NCBI GenBank assembly: GCA_946999425.1
Contig: CAMQDG010000013.1
Span: 1 to 27,477 of the forward strand
Reading direction: 5' to 3'
DNA: 27,477 nucleotides
Source of the DNA: an uncultured Peptoniphilus sp.
Lineage (GTDB): Bacteria; Bacillota; Clostridia; Tissierellales; Peptoniphilaceae
This document shows positions 1 to 8,412 of the stretch, piece by piece. The position numbers were made by a program, and so were the translations under genes. Under the pieces are notes generated by a model. It did not search any database, had not been told where the DNA came from, and saw nothing but the letters and a program-made list of their open reading frames with translations. Each line of letters starts with the position of its first letter. Positions within the stretch are counted from its first letter, which is position 1.

Positions 1-29
1 CTTCACACTATTTATTTTTCTTGGTTCTT

Positions 30-50
30 GCTGTCTTTTTTTTAGACAGC
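30..50 (-). other. Short hairpin at the predicted 5' end of the P2 transcript
   Basis: Seven-base inverted arms (30-36 and 44-50, GCTGTCT and its complement) surround a homopolymer loop. The arm nearest P2 begins within a base or two of the predicted start site, so the transcript would open with a stem-loop. No U run follows, so it is not read as a terminator. Confidence 0.45.
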
Positions 51-56
51 TTATTC

Positions 57-85
57 AGTATACGGTAAATACTTTTTTGTGTCAA
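57..85 (-). promoter_or_regulatory. Strong sigma-A-type promoter P2, leftward out of window
   Basis: Read on the minus strand, a perfect -35 TTGACA (80-85) is followed by a 17-base spacer and the -10 TATACT (57-62). An A-rich tract of about 30 bases lies directly upstream (about 86-115) and resembles an UP element. Predicted transcription start is near 50-51. The target gene lies beyond position 1 and is not visible. Confidence 0.75.
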
Positions 86-152
86 TACTTTTTTTTGTCT
101 TTTTTTATTATTTTTTCCGTATGCTTTTAGCCTTTTTTTGTGGCTGTATGTT

Positions 153-181
153 ATATTATCATGTTATTTTTCTTGTGTCAA
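153..181 (-). promoter_or_regulatory. Strong sigma-A-type promoter P1, upstream twin of P2
   Basis: On the minus strand, -35 TTGACA (176-181), a 17-base spacer and -10 TAATAT (153-158) preceded by TGA (extended -10). A long A-rich run (about 182-225) lies upstream, like an UP element. It sits 96 bases upstream of P2 with identical orientation and spacing, the arrangement known from Firmicutes rRNA operons. Confidence 0.7.
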
Positions 182-229
182 TTGTTTATTTTCTTTTTTC
201 TTTTTATTTTTTTCTTTTTTTATTTTATT

Positions 230-264
230 AAAAAAGAGACTGCTTTTGCAATCTCTTTTTTCTT
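230..264 (-). terminator. Terminator of the V-ATPase operon
   Basis: Directly after the ntpD stop codon, the minus strand forms an A-flanked stem (GAGATTGC pairing with GCAGTCTC, one G-U pair) with an AAAA loop, followed by a U run. It separates the operon from the tandem promoters that follow. Confidence 0.8.
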
Positions 265-266
265 TT

Positions 267-953
267 TTAAATTGTTATTTCTTCTATTTTTCTTTCAATT
301 TTCGGCTCTTTTGTTTCTTCTTTTGATATTATATCTTTTACTTTCATAAGTCTTGTTATGTTTGCTCTTTCATTTTCGTCTAATTTCTGTCTTATAAATT
401 TTATTGTGTCTTGTAAGTCTGGTATTGTTTTATATTCCAGAGCATTTACACGCCTTCTGGTCTTTTCTATTTCATCTGCCATTAGTTGTGATGATTTTTC
501 TATCTGGGCAAGTTCTAAAAGTCTGTCCATTACTTTGTTAAGTTTGTCTATGGCATCGTCAAGATCAGATGTGGTTTGGCTATATCCGTAAGGGTAGAAA
601 GACCCTGTTTCTGATAGTTTTTCACTTTGAAATTTCATTACCGGTATTTCTACACTCATTACGTTTTTTGTTTTAATGTCCACTTTTGTTGTTCTTGTAG
701 GCATGGCTACTGCTTCTTTTAACATTTCAGGGCTCATTAAGGCTGAGGCAAGAAGAAAATCTGAAAAGGAGCCGGCTAATTCTTTTTCTACTTCTTCGCG
801 AAGTTTTTTGTTTTCTTTTATAATGTCTATAAATCTGCGCATTAATTCATCTTGCTTGTCTTTTAAAAGTTTGTGACCTCGTGTTGAAGTTTCCAATCTT
901 CCCTTTAAGGTTGATAGATTCATCCTTGTGGGGTTGACTTTGAGTATTGCCAT
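267..953 (-). CDS. ntpD: V-type ATPase subunit D (central stalk)
   Basis: 228-residue central rotor-shaft subunit of the V1 sector, which couples catalysis in the A3B3 head to rotation of the membrane ring. The N terminus carries the family pattern NPTRMNLSTLKGRL followed by RGHKLLKDKQDEL, the start of one of the two long antiparallel helices. The C-terminal part (about 150-205) is again heptad-rich coiled coil, and length matches bacterial and archaeal D subunits. The ATG overlaps the ntpB stop codon (TAATG), implying translational coupling. It is the last gene of the operon and is followed immediately by a terminator. Confidence is high from the motif and its position after A and B. Confidence 0.96.
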   Translation of the reverse strand: MAILKVNPTRMNLSTLKGRLETSTRGHKLLKDKQDELMRRFIDIIKENKKLREEVEKELAGSFSDFLLASALMSPEMLKEAVAMPTRTTKVDIKTKNVMSVEIPVMKFQSEKLSETGSFYPYGYSQTTSDLDDAIDKLNKVMDRLLELAQIEKSSQLMADEIEKTRRRVNALEYKTIPDLQDTIKFIRQKLDENERANITRLMKVKDIISKEETKEPKIERKIEEITI

Positions 954-2338
954 TAATTTTCAACTCCTCCGTCGGAAAGATATTTATCAAGCAACCTGTC
1001 GCTTATTCTCTTGAGTTCGCTTCTTGGTATTATTTTTAATAAATCCCATCCTGTGTTTAAGGTTTCTTCTATGGTTCTATTTGTGTAATATCCTTGATTT
1101 ACATATTTTTCTTCAAATTTTGTTGCAAATTTTGCGAAAGCCTTGTCTGAGTCAGATAGGGCCGATTCTCCTAATATTACTGCTAATTCTTTTGCGTCCT
1201 TCCCTGATGTGTATCCTGCATATATTTGGTTCATTGTGTCAGCATGGTCTTCTCGAGTTTTACCTTCTCCTATTCCCTTGTCTTTAAGTCTTGATAGGGA
1301 TGGAATTGCATTTATTGGAGGTTCTATACCTTGTTTATAAAGTTCTCTTGATAAAATTATTTGTCCTTCTGTTATATAACCTGTTAAGTCTGGTATTGGG
1401 TGGGTTATATCGTCTTCAGGCATGGTTAATATTGGTATTTGAGTTATTGAGCCGGGTTTTCCTTTTATTTTTCCAGCTCTTTCATAGATTGTTGAAAGGT
1501 CTGTGTATAAATATCCGGGATATCCTCTACGGCCTGGTACTTCTTTTCTTGCTGCTGATACTTCACGAAGGGCTTCTGCGTAGTTTGTCATGTCTGTTAG
1601 GATTACAAGTACGTGCATGCCCAAGTCGAATGCTAAATATTCTGCACAAGTTAATGCCATTTTTGGTGTTGCAAGTCTTTCTATTGCTGGGTCATCTGCA
1701 AGGTTTACAAATAGTACTGCCCTGTCTATTGCTCCCGTTTCAGTGAAGTCATCAATAAAAAATTGTGCTTCTTCAAAGGTTATACCCATGGCTGCAAATA
1801 CTACGGCAAATTTTTCTCCTGAGCCTAATACTTTTGCTTGTCTTGCTATTTGCGCTGCTACATTGTTATGAGGAAGTCCTGATCCTGAAAATATAGGAAG
1901 TTTTTGTCCTCTTACAAGGGTGTTTAGTCCATCTATTGTAGAGATTCCTGTTTGTATAAATTCAGATGGATAATCACGACTTGCAGGATTTATAGGCATT
2001 CCGTTTATATCAAGTTTTTTCTCTGGTATTATTTTTGGACCATTGTCTATAGGTTGTCCCAAACCATCAAAAACTCTTCCTATCATGTCGGGGCTTACTC
2101 CAAGTTCCAAGGGTCTTCCTAAAAATCTTACTTTTGTTTCTTTTAGGTTTATTCCTGCTGATCCCTCAAAGATTTGGACCATGGCTTTGTCCCCATTAAC
2201 TTCTATTACACGTCCCCTTCTTTTTTCTCCATTTTGAAGTTCTATGTCAACTAATTCTTCATAGGTTACTCCGTCTACGCCTTCTACAGTCATTAAAGGG
2301 CCGACTACTTCAATTACTGATTTATATTCTTTAAGCAT
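953..2338 (-). CDS. ntpB: V-type ATPase subunit B (non-catalytic)
   Basis: 461-residue regulatory B subunit of the V1 head. As expected for B, the P-loop position is degenerate: SGSGLPHN at 151-158, with no GKT. The sequence PSLSR ends at Arg350, the position of the arginine finger reported for the Enterococcus hirae B subunit. Other family stretches include PEDDITHPIPDLTGYITEGQ (about 308-327). The start codon overlaps the end of ntpA by eight bases, and the stop overlaps the ntpD start, so A-B-D are tightly coupled. The protein is full length with no visible defect. It should form alternating dimers with NtpA in the cytoplasm-facing head. Confidence 0.97.
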   Translation of the reverse strand: MLKEYKSVIEVVGPLMTVEGVDGVTYEELVDIELQNGEKRRGRVIEVNGDKAMVQIFEGSAGINLKETKVRFLGRPLELGVSPDMIGRVFDGLGQPIDNGPKIIPEKKLDINGMPINPASRDYPSEFIQTGISTIDGLNTLVRGQKLPIFSGSGLPHNNVAAQIARQAKVLGSGEKFAVVFAAMGITFEEAQFFIDDFTETGAIDRAVLFVNLADDPAIERLATPKMALTCAEYLAFDLGMHVLVILTDMTNYAEALREVSAARKEVPGRRGYPGYLYTDLSTIYERAGKIKGKPGSITQIPILTMPEDDITHPIPDLTGYITEGQIILSRELYKQGIEPPINAIPSLSRLKDKGIGEGKTREDHADTMNQIYAGYTSGKDAKELAVILGESALSDSDKAFAKFATKFEEKYVNQGYYTNRTIEETLNTGWDLLKIIPRSELKRISDRLLDKYLSDGGVEN

Positions 2339-4103
2339 CTTGTCCGCCCCCTTTTATTAGTTCTTCCATGTCCTCTTCTATCTTTCCAATAAGCTGGTCT
2401 AATTTTTCCAATTGATCTTCTGGTACATTCTTTGCTCTTGTAATTCTTTCCCTTACAGGCATTTTTTCAATTTCGCTTAGATATATACCTTTGTCAAGGG
2501 CTTTAAGAGCTTCTTGGTAAAATTTCAAAATAACCTTCATCATCTTATCCTGTTTTTCAAGAGAACAGAATGTATCAATATCATGAAAGGCATTTTGTTG
2601 TAAAAAGTCTTCTCTCAATGATTTTGTTATTTCAAGTTTTAATTGGTCTTTTTCTGAAAGAGAGTCTCTTCCTACTAATCTTACAATTTCAAGAAGGGCT
2701 GATTCTTCTTGTAAAAGTGACATTGCCTTTATTCTGTTTTGAGAAAATTCTCCGCTTATATGCTCGTCAAAATATTTATCCATTTTTGCTTGATAAAGTG
2801 AATATGAGTCTATCCAATTTATAGCTGGAAAATGTCTTTTATAAGATAGGTCGTAGTCTAATTTCCAGAATACTTTTACAATTCTTAAGGTTGATTGACT
2901 TACTGGTTCTGAAATATCTCCTCCTGGAGGCGATACTGCACCAATTGCTGTAAGGGCCCCTTCTCTGCTATCATTTCCATTACATACAACACGTCCTGCT
3001 CTTTCATAGAACTGGGCGATACGAGATGCCAAGTATGCTGGATATCCTTCATCACCAGGCATTTCTTCAAGACGACCGCTCATTTCACGAAGAGCTTCCG
3101 CCCAACGAGATGTGGAGTCCGCCATCATAGCTACTGAATAACCCATATCTCTATAGTATTCTGAAATTGTTATTCCTGTGTAAATTGAAGCTTCGCGGGC
3201 TGCTACGGGCATGTTTGAAGTGTTTGCTATTAAAACTGTTCTTTTCATTATAGATTGACCTGTTGAAGCATCTATAAGTTCTGGAAATTCCATAAGAACG
3301 TCTGTCATTTCATTTCCACGTTCTCCGCAACCTACATATACAACTATTTGAGCATCTGCCCATTTTGCAAGTTGATGTTGTACAACTGTTTTACCTGACC
3401 CGAAAGGTCCCGGAATGGCAGCTGTTCCTCCCTTCGTTACTGGGAAAAATGTATCTATTACTCTTTGTCCTGTGATTAGTGGTGTGTTTGGGTCAATTTT
3501 TTCTTTATAGGGTCTACCAACTCTTACAGGCCACCTTTGAATCATGGTAAGTTCTTTGTCACCTTTTTCAGTTTCTATAATTGCTATTACATCATCAACA
3601 TGGTAGTCGCCTTCGGCTTTTATTTCTTTTACTTTCCCCTTTACTCCGTTAGGTACCATTATTTTGTGAAGCACTACAACAGTTTCTGGAACTGTTCCTA
3701 ATATGTCTCCAGGACCTACTTGATCTCCAACTTTTACCATAGGTGTAAAGAGCCATTCTTTTTTCCTGTCAAGAGCTTTGACTTCAACGCCCTTTCTTAA
3801 GAAATCTCCCGCCTTGTCTTTTAAGACTTCAAGAGGTCTTTGAATTCCGTCATACATTTGTTCAATAAGACCCGGTCCAAGCTCAACGCTAAGAGGAGAA
3901 CCTGTACTTACTACTATGTCTCCAACACCGATACCTGTAGTTTCTTCATAGACTTGAATTGAGGCTTTGTCACCTCTCATTTCTATAATTTCACCAATAA
4001 GTTTATTTTCTGATACCTCTACAACGTCATAAACATTGGCATCTTCCATACCACTTGCAACTACTAAGGGTCCGGATACTTTAATTACTTTTCCTGTTTT
4101 CAA
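2331..4103 (-). CDS. ntpA: V-type ATPase catalytic subunit A
   Basis: 590-residue catalytic subunit that hydrolyses or makes ATP. The Walker A P-loop GPFGSGKT is at 232-239, with GERGNEM (260-266) supplying the catalytic glutamate region. The long non-homologous insertion typical of A subunits (about 110-190, including WLFTPMVKVGDQV) is present, which separates it from F-type beta. The C-terminal helical domain is complete. A ribosome site (AGGAGG-like, with a short spacer) precedes the ATG, 13 bases after the ntpG stop. Length equals that of family members, and nothing suggests truncation. Whether the complex pumps or synthesises cannot be read from this subunit. Confidence 0.98.
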   Translation of the reverse strand: MKTGKVIKVSGPLVVASGMEDANVYDVVEVSENKLIGEIIEMRGDKASIQVYEETTGIGVGDIVVSTGSPLSVELGPGLIEQMYDGIQRPLEVLKDKAGDFLRKGVEVKALDRKKEWLFTPMVKVGDQVGPGDILGTVPETVVVLHKIMVPNGVKGKVKEIKAEGDYHVDDVIAIIETEKGDKELTMIQRWPVRVGRPYKEKIDPNTPLITGQRVIDTFFPVTKGGTAAIPGPFGSGKTVVQHQLAKWADAQIVVYVGCGERGNEMTDVLMEFPELIDASTGQSIMKRTVLIANTSNMPVAAREASIYTGITISEYYRDMGYSVAMMADSTSRWAEALREMSGRLEEMPGDEGYPAYLASRIAQFYERAGRVVCNGNDSREGALTAIGAVSPPGGDISEPVSQSTLRIVKVFWKLDYDLSYKRHFPAINWIDSYSLYQAKMDKYFDEHISGEFSQNRIKAMSLLQEESALLEIVRLVGRDSLSEKDQLKLEITKSLREDFLQQNAFHDIDTFCSLEKQDKMMKVILKFYQEALKALDKGIYLSEIEKMPVRERITRAKNVPEDQLEKLDQLIGKIEEDMEELIKGGGQDA

Positions 4104-4116
4104 TAAAGCTCCTCCT

Positions 4117-4425
4117 TTATAAAATGTTGGAACCCACTGCTTTTTCTACATTTTTATTAATTCTATTCATTCCAATGTTAAGAGTACCCTTGTTGGAAGG
4201 AATTAAAATTACAGCGGGAACAACTTCACTATTATATCTTTCTATAGTCTCTTCAATAAGACTGGCTAATTGTTCTGTAATAAAGATTACGCCGTATCCA
4301 TCTTTTGCAAGACTGTCAACTTGATGACGTGCATCGTCTTTCTTGTAAGCGACTCTTACGTCAACTCCCAGGGCCTTAAAGGCTAAAACCGAATCTTTAT
4401 CTCCAACTACTGCTATTTTATACAT
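4117..4425 (-). CDS. ntpG: V-type ATPase subunit F (NtpG)
   Basis: 102-residue small central-stalk subunit that binds subunit D. MYKIAVVGDKDSVLAFKALGVDV is the classic Rossmann-like N terminus of archaeal/bacterial F subunits, and GYGVIFITEQLA follows around 45-56. I start at the ATG at 4425. An in-frame GTG three codons upstream (4434) has an AAAGG closer to it and remains possible, but family proteins start at MYKI. The start overlaps the end of ntpC by eight bases. Operon position between C and A matches ntpG of E. hirae. Confidence 0.93.
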   Translation of the reverse strand: MYKIAVVGDKDSVLAFKALGVDVRVAYKKDDARHQVDSLAKDGYGVIFITEQLASLIEETIERYNSEVVPAVILIPSNKGTLNIGMNRINKNVEKAVGSNIL

Positions 4426-5419
4426 AAGTCTCACGCAACCTTTCTCTAATAAAATCTGGTGAAAGATCGTTGAGTTTTGAAATTAAAATGATTCTTAAAT
4501 TCTTAATCTCTATTTCCTTGGCATATCCATAGGAAAAGACAACTTCTGGTCCATAGGTAACTTTTTTACTTTCCTTTACAAGTCCAGTTAAATAATTGTC
4601 CATTTCAAGTTCAAATTTTGAAAGAGAACCTGTATCTCCATATTCTTCAATTCCCCTTGCAATATATTTTACATATTCTAAGGAACGGAAAAGGGGTGAA
4701 GCAGAATCTATGTTTTTGTTTAGATAGCTTTGATATTCTTCTTCACTTATATTTCCGCCATCTATAATTACTTTTTTCAAAAAATTGAGATCTTTTCCTT
4801 GTTTTTTCAGCCTTAAAATAGTTTTTATATTTGTAAAATCAATTAAAGCAAGTAAATATTTTTTAAATAAATCTATGCCACTTTTTTCTACAAGTTCATT
4901 TAAATTTTCAAAATATTTTTTGTCAATAAAAATATCAATATCTTGGGGATCTTTTGTTTCCTCATAGATATCTATTGCTTTTCTACAAATTAAATAAAGT
5001 TCTTCATAACTTGTGGATCTATTGTCTTTTTCTAAGTCCTCTCTTAAAGTTTTAATTCTTATATTGCCAATTTCAATATACATATCCCTATAATCTTCAT
5101 TTTGAATTTTTTCCTTTAAAAGAACCTTTAAATTGTGATAAAGGTATTTTAAAGTAATTAAGTCTATAGGAAGAGAATCCTTAGATATAGAGTAAAGCTC
5201 ATTAAAAAATCTTTGATTTTCCATTTTAAGAGCTTCTTCATAATCTTCAACCCTATCAAGTTTATTAATATAGGTCTGATAGTTTGAATCATTTAAATAA
5301 CGAAGGGTTTCATCAAGGTTTTCTGCCTCAATAAGCCTTTCCATATAATGCTTGCCAAGCAAGTTTTTTTCCAAAACTCTAATGGTAGAAGAAACTTGGA
5401 TAAATTTTTCTCTATCCAT
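4418..5419 (-). CDS. ntpC: V-type ATPase subunit C (funnel)
   Basis: 333-residue subunit of the V/A-type C (d-like, AC39) family, which sits on the membrane ring as a socket for the central stalk. It is largely alpha helical with no membrane segment. The N-terminal pattern starting STIRVLEKNLLGKHYMERLIEAENLDETLRYL is typical, and the family FTNIKTILRLK segment lies near residues 192-203. Length matches the family. It lies nine bases downstream of ntpE, with a good ribosome site, and overlaps ntpG. Sequence conservation in this family is low, so the call leans on order and pattern together. Confidence 0.93.
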   Translation of the reverse strand: MDREKFIQVSSTIRVLEKNLLGKHYMERLIEAENLDETLRYLNDSNYQTYINKLDRVEDYEEALKMENQRFFNELYSISKDSLPIDLITLKYLYHNLKVLLKEKIQNEDYRDMYIEIGNIRIKTLREDLEKDNRSTSYEELYLICRKAIDIYEETKDPQDIDIFIDKKYFENLNELVEKSGIDLFKKYLLALIDFTNIKTILRLKKQGKDLNFLKKVIIDGGNISEEEYQSYLNKNIDSASPLFRSLEYVKYIARGIEEYGDTGSLSKFELEMDNYLTGLVKESKKVTYGPEVVFSYGYAKEIEIKNLRIILISKLNDLSPDFIRERLRETYV

Positions 5420-5428
5420 TTTTCCCTC

Positions 5429-5980
5429 CTATCTTTGGGATAATTGACTTGCAATTTGTACTTCCAGGTCTTCTCTCATAAATTCTACAAGAGATGAAAA
5501 ATCTCCATTATAAATAAGACCATTTTCAACAAATGCAAATCCACTTTCAACTGTTCTGTCTGAAATTTTAAAAGGTAAATTCAAGGCTTTAACTTGGTCC
5601 AACTTATCTTTTTGAACCATAATTTCAATATCTTTACCTTTAAAATCTTCAAGATTTTTCTTTAAATATTTAATATAAGAATCTTTGTCAAGATTTTTGA
5701 GTTTATCTTTTACTTTTTCAAGTATTTTATTAATTGTTTCATTAGTTGCAGTAAGTTTTAAATCTCTCGCCTTAAGCTCTGTTGCCATTAAAGTTTTTTC
5801 AACTAAAAGCTCAGCTTCTCTTCTTGTTTTAATTGTATTTAAGGCTGCAGAATCTTTTTCAGCTTCAATAGCTCCATCAATTATCTTTTGAGCTTTCTTT
5901 TCAGCTTCTTCTATAATAGAATCTGCTTGGGCTTTAGCATCAGATTTAATTTTTTCTAAAATATTATCTAAATTTGACAC
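5429..5980 (-). CDS. ntpE: V-type ATPase subunit E (peripheral stalk)
   Basis: 183-residue peripheral-stalk subunit that pairs with the small coiled-coil NtpF to hold the A3B3 head static. The N-terminal half (about 1-90) is charged coiled coil rich in Ala, Lys and Glu; the C-terminal part (about 110-180) is the globular domain that contacts A and B. I chose the GTG at 5980 (VSNLDNILEKI) because AAAGGG lies nine bases before it, overlapping the ntpK stop. A GTG at 6001 would add seven residues but has no ribosome site. Order after K matches the ntp operon. Confidence 0.93.
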   Translation of the reverse strand: MSNLDNILEKIKSDAKAQADSIIEEAEKKAQKIIDGAIEAEKDSAALNTIKTRREAELLVEKTLMATELKARDLKLTATNETINKILEKVKDKLKNLDKDSYIKYLKKNLEDFKGKDIEIMVQKDKLDQVKALNLPFKISDRTVESGFAFVENGLIYNGDFSSLVEFMREDLEVQIASQLSQR

Positions 5981-5993
5981 CTTCTCACACCCT

Positions 5994-6464
5994 TTACGCA
6001 CGTGTCATCATTAAAAATGAAATTGCAAAAGCTAAAATTGCATACATTTCAACCATTACCGCAAAAATAATTCCCTTTGCTTGTTGTTCTTCATTTTTAG
6101 CTAAAATATTTATACCTGCTATAGAAACTTTTGCTTGAGCAATTGCAGAAAAATATCCTGCGAAACCAACTGGCAAAGAGGTTGCAAGAAGAATAAATCC
6201 TTGACTTAAGCTTATATCTGGTGACAGTTTAAATAAAATTAAAATTCCAATTACAAAGCCATAAAGACCTTGAGTACCAGGAAGTAGTTGAAGTACAAGA
6301 GATTTACCGAACTTTTCAGGTTCTTCAATTACAACTCCCGCAGCAGCTTCCCCTGCCATACCTACTCCTTTTGCAGATCCACAGCCTGCTACCATTACAG
6401 CAATTACTACACCAAAAGCTCCTAAAATCATTCCACCGTTTTTTATAAAAAATTCAGAAAACAT
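5994..6464 (-). CDS. ntpK: V-type ATPase membrane ring subunit K, sodium-type
   Basis: 156-residue proteolipid with four hydrophobic helices, a fused two-hairpin c subunit as in Enterococcus hirae NtpK, which is the same length. The ion-binding residues reported for NtpK are all present at identical numbers: Leu61, Thr64, Gln65 (in LLPGTQG), Gln110 (in AIAQAK) and Glu139 (in VMVEMYA). This is direct sequence support for Na+ rather than H+ as the transported ion, though transport was not measured. AAGGAGGAATAGA precedes the ATG, two bases after the ntpI stop. The ring rotates against NtpI in the membrane. Confidence 0.97.
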   Translation of the reverse strand: MFSEFFIKNGGMILGAFGVVIAVMVAGCGSAKGVGMAGEAAAGVVIEEPEKFGKSLVLQLLPGTQGLYGFVIGILILFKLSPDISLSQGFILLATSLPVGFAGYFSAIAQAKVSIAGINILAKNEEQQAKGIIFAVMVEMYAILAFAISFLMMTRA

Positions 6465-6465
6465 T

Positions 6466-8412
6466 CTATTCCTCCTTAATGTTAAAATATTTTGACTCTT
6501 CTATCATATTTTTAAAGGGTCTTCCCCCGCCTTCATAAAATTTATTAAACATCTCTACATAAATAAGTCTTGCAGAGTGAACATAGGCGGACAGGTAGGA
6601 CAAAAAAGCATTGAAAAGTTGAAATACAAGAAAAATTATAACTGCAAATACAACTCCAAGAGGTCCTGCCCCAATTAAAATTCTTACAATCATATTAACC
6701 GCAACTGCGATAAATGAACCTGCCAGACAAAGGGCCATTAGACGAAGATATGAAACGAAATCTCCTATATAAGATGTTATTCCATAAGCTGAATAAATGC
6801 CCCATCCAATTTTGCCTCCCAGGGATTTTTCTGATCTGCCTCCTGTGGCGGCAATACCTATTAAACCTATAATGGTTGACCACATTCCTATCTTATTAAG
6901 AATTGGATTTAAGGAAAGTGCCACTGAAATTATCCAAAGAATAATTCCTATTAAGGCAAGATACCAAACTACTACATCACATATAAAATCTATAAAATTC
7001 CCATCTCTAATATTCATATAGGCTTTAACTCCAAGAGCAAAGAAAATATGAATTGCTCCAAAAATTAAACTCATGCCTATCATCTTAATTGAGTCTGTTG
7101 CTGGATTAATTAGAGCAGGTAATTTTATTGTATCTCCGAAAAAAGATCCAAATACAAGTCCCCAAATAGTTGTTGAAATAGCAAGATACATGAAAAATCT
7201 CACCATTGACCTCATACTTTTCTTTAGCTTAAAAAATTTAAGACCTATAAAACAAGCTATTAAAACTAAAAGTCCGTAACCTGCATCTCCTATCATTATT
7301 CCGCTAAAAAGCCAATAGAAAGGTGCAAAGAGCGGCGTTGGATCTATTTCGTTATATTTTGGCATTGAATACATTGAAGTCAGCATTTGAAAATCACTGA
7401 CAAATTTATTATTTTTAAGGATAATAGGCACATTTTTGTCATCCCTATCCGCTTCTTTAACGTCAAAATAATAATCACTTCCTACAACACTTTCTATAGT
7501 CGTAATAAAGTCATTTACCTTATTTGTAGGAAGATATCCTTCCATAACATCTACCCTGTCTGTGGAAATAAAGTTATTTTCCGCAGACAATCTCAATTTT
7601 TCGTTTTTGTTAAAATCATATACAATCTGAAAGTCTTCAAGATCAACACAATGCTTTTCTAAACTTTTGTTAAGTTTTTCAATTTGAGACTTATAAGAAG
7701 ATATATTCCCTTCCAGCTCCTTTATTCTATCCTTAACATGCCCATCAGTCTTAATATCACTTGGCGCAAAAGCATTTTTTCTTAAACATTCAACCACTTG
7801 ATCTTCTATGGATTTATCATAAAAAATTAGACCGTAAGAAAGTTTGTTTAAGCGGTCAACCTCAACTAATTCTGCAAGTTCAAACTTTAAAAGGTCTTCC
7901 TTAAATTCATCTAAAAATTTTTCAGGAATACTTCCAATTGATACACTTACACTTTTTAAATTCCTAAGTTCCCTTACTTCTATGGGTATAGATGACCAAG
8001 GCCTTAACTCATCAATAAGTGCTTTATCATTTTGAATCTTTTGTTCATAACGAGCCTTGGACTCATATAGGTCCTTAAGGTCTTTATAATTCTTTTCAAA
8101 ATCATATTTACTTGCCCTGTCCCTTAAATCTTCAAGGGTGATGCTCTTTTCTTCTTTAGTTAAACCTTCAATAAGCCCTTCTTTTTTTTCATATTTCTTT
8201 AAAAGATCAATGGCCCATTTACTTTCTTGAATTCTTTCGTCAATAGCAATGATTTCTTCAGAAAGCTCCACTTCCTTAACCCCAACCTGATCTTCATCCA
8301 CTTTAAGATCGTTAAAGTTTGTAAAATTAAACTTCTGTAAAGCTTTTAATAATTCCCGCCTTTGTTCATTAAATGTAAAAAGGTGGAATTTACTCATTTT
8401 AACTATTGCCAT
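6466..8412 (-). CDS. ntpI: V-type ATPase subunit I (a-type stator)
   Basis: 648-residue membrane stator. The cytoplasmic N-terminal half (about 1-330) contains two charged coiled-coil stretches (about 90-125 and 215-255); the C-terminal half has about eight membrane helices. Two arginines in the last helices, Arg557 (SYLR) and Arg615 (HSAR), are spaced like the essential pair of E. hirae NtpI and would face Glu139 of the ring. MAIVKMSKF is the usual family start. A GAGG site about ten bases upstream supports the ATG at 8412, which overlaps ntpF. The protein is complete. Confidence 0.96.
   Translation of the reverse strand: MAIVKMSKFHLFTFNEQRRELLKALQKFNFTNFNDLKVDEDQVGVKEVELSEEIIAIDERIQESKWAIDLLKKYEKKEGLIEGLTKEEKSITLEDLRDRASKYDFEKNYKDLKDLYESKARYEQKIQNDKALIDELRPWSSIPIEVRELRNLKSVSVSIGSIPEKFLDEFKEDLLKFELAELVEVDRLNKLSYGLIFYDKSIEDQVVECLRKNAFAPSDIKTDGHVKDRIKELEGNISSYKSQIEKLNKSLEKHCVDLEDFQIVYDFNKNEKLRLSAENNFISTDRVDVMEGYLPTNKVNDFITTIESVVGSDYYFDVKEADRDDKNVPIILKNNKFVSDFQMLTSMYSMPKYNEIDPTPLFAPFYWLFSGIMIGDAGYGLLVLIACFIGLKFFKLKKSMRSMVRFFMYLAISTTIWGLVFGSFFGDTIKLPALINPATDSIKMIGMSLIFGAIHIFFALGVKAYMNIRDGNFIDFICDVVVWYLALIGIILWIISVALSLNPILNKIGMWSTIIGLIGIAATGGRSEKSLGGKIGWGIYSAYGITSYIGDFVSYLRLMALCLAGSFIAVAVNMIVRILIGAGPLGVVFAVIIFLVFQLFNAFLSYLSAYVHSARLIYVEMFNKFYEGGGRPFKNMIEESKYFNIKEE

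Noticed and set aside
60..121. Inverted ATACGG/CCGTAT pair around the P2 promoter
   Set aside because: Arms are six bases with a loop of about 50; the left arm is part of the -10 region. Chance is a sufficient explanation.
138..349. Plus-strand open frames rich in Phe and Leu
   Set aside because: They are low-complexity translations of the T-rich spacer and the antisense of ntpD. No ribosome site precedes them, and the region holds promoters of the other strand.
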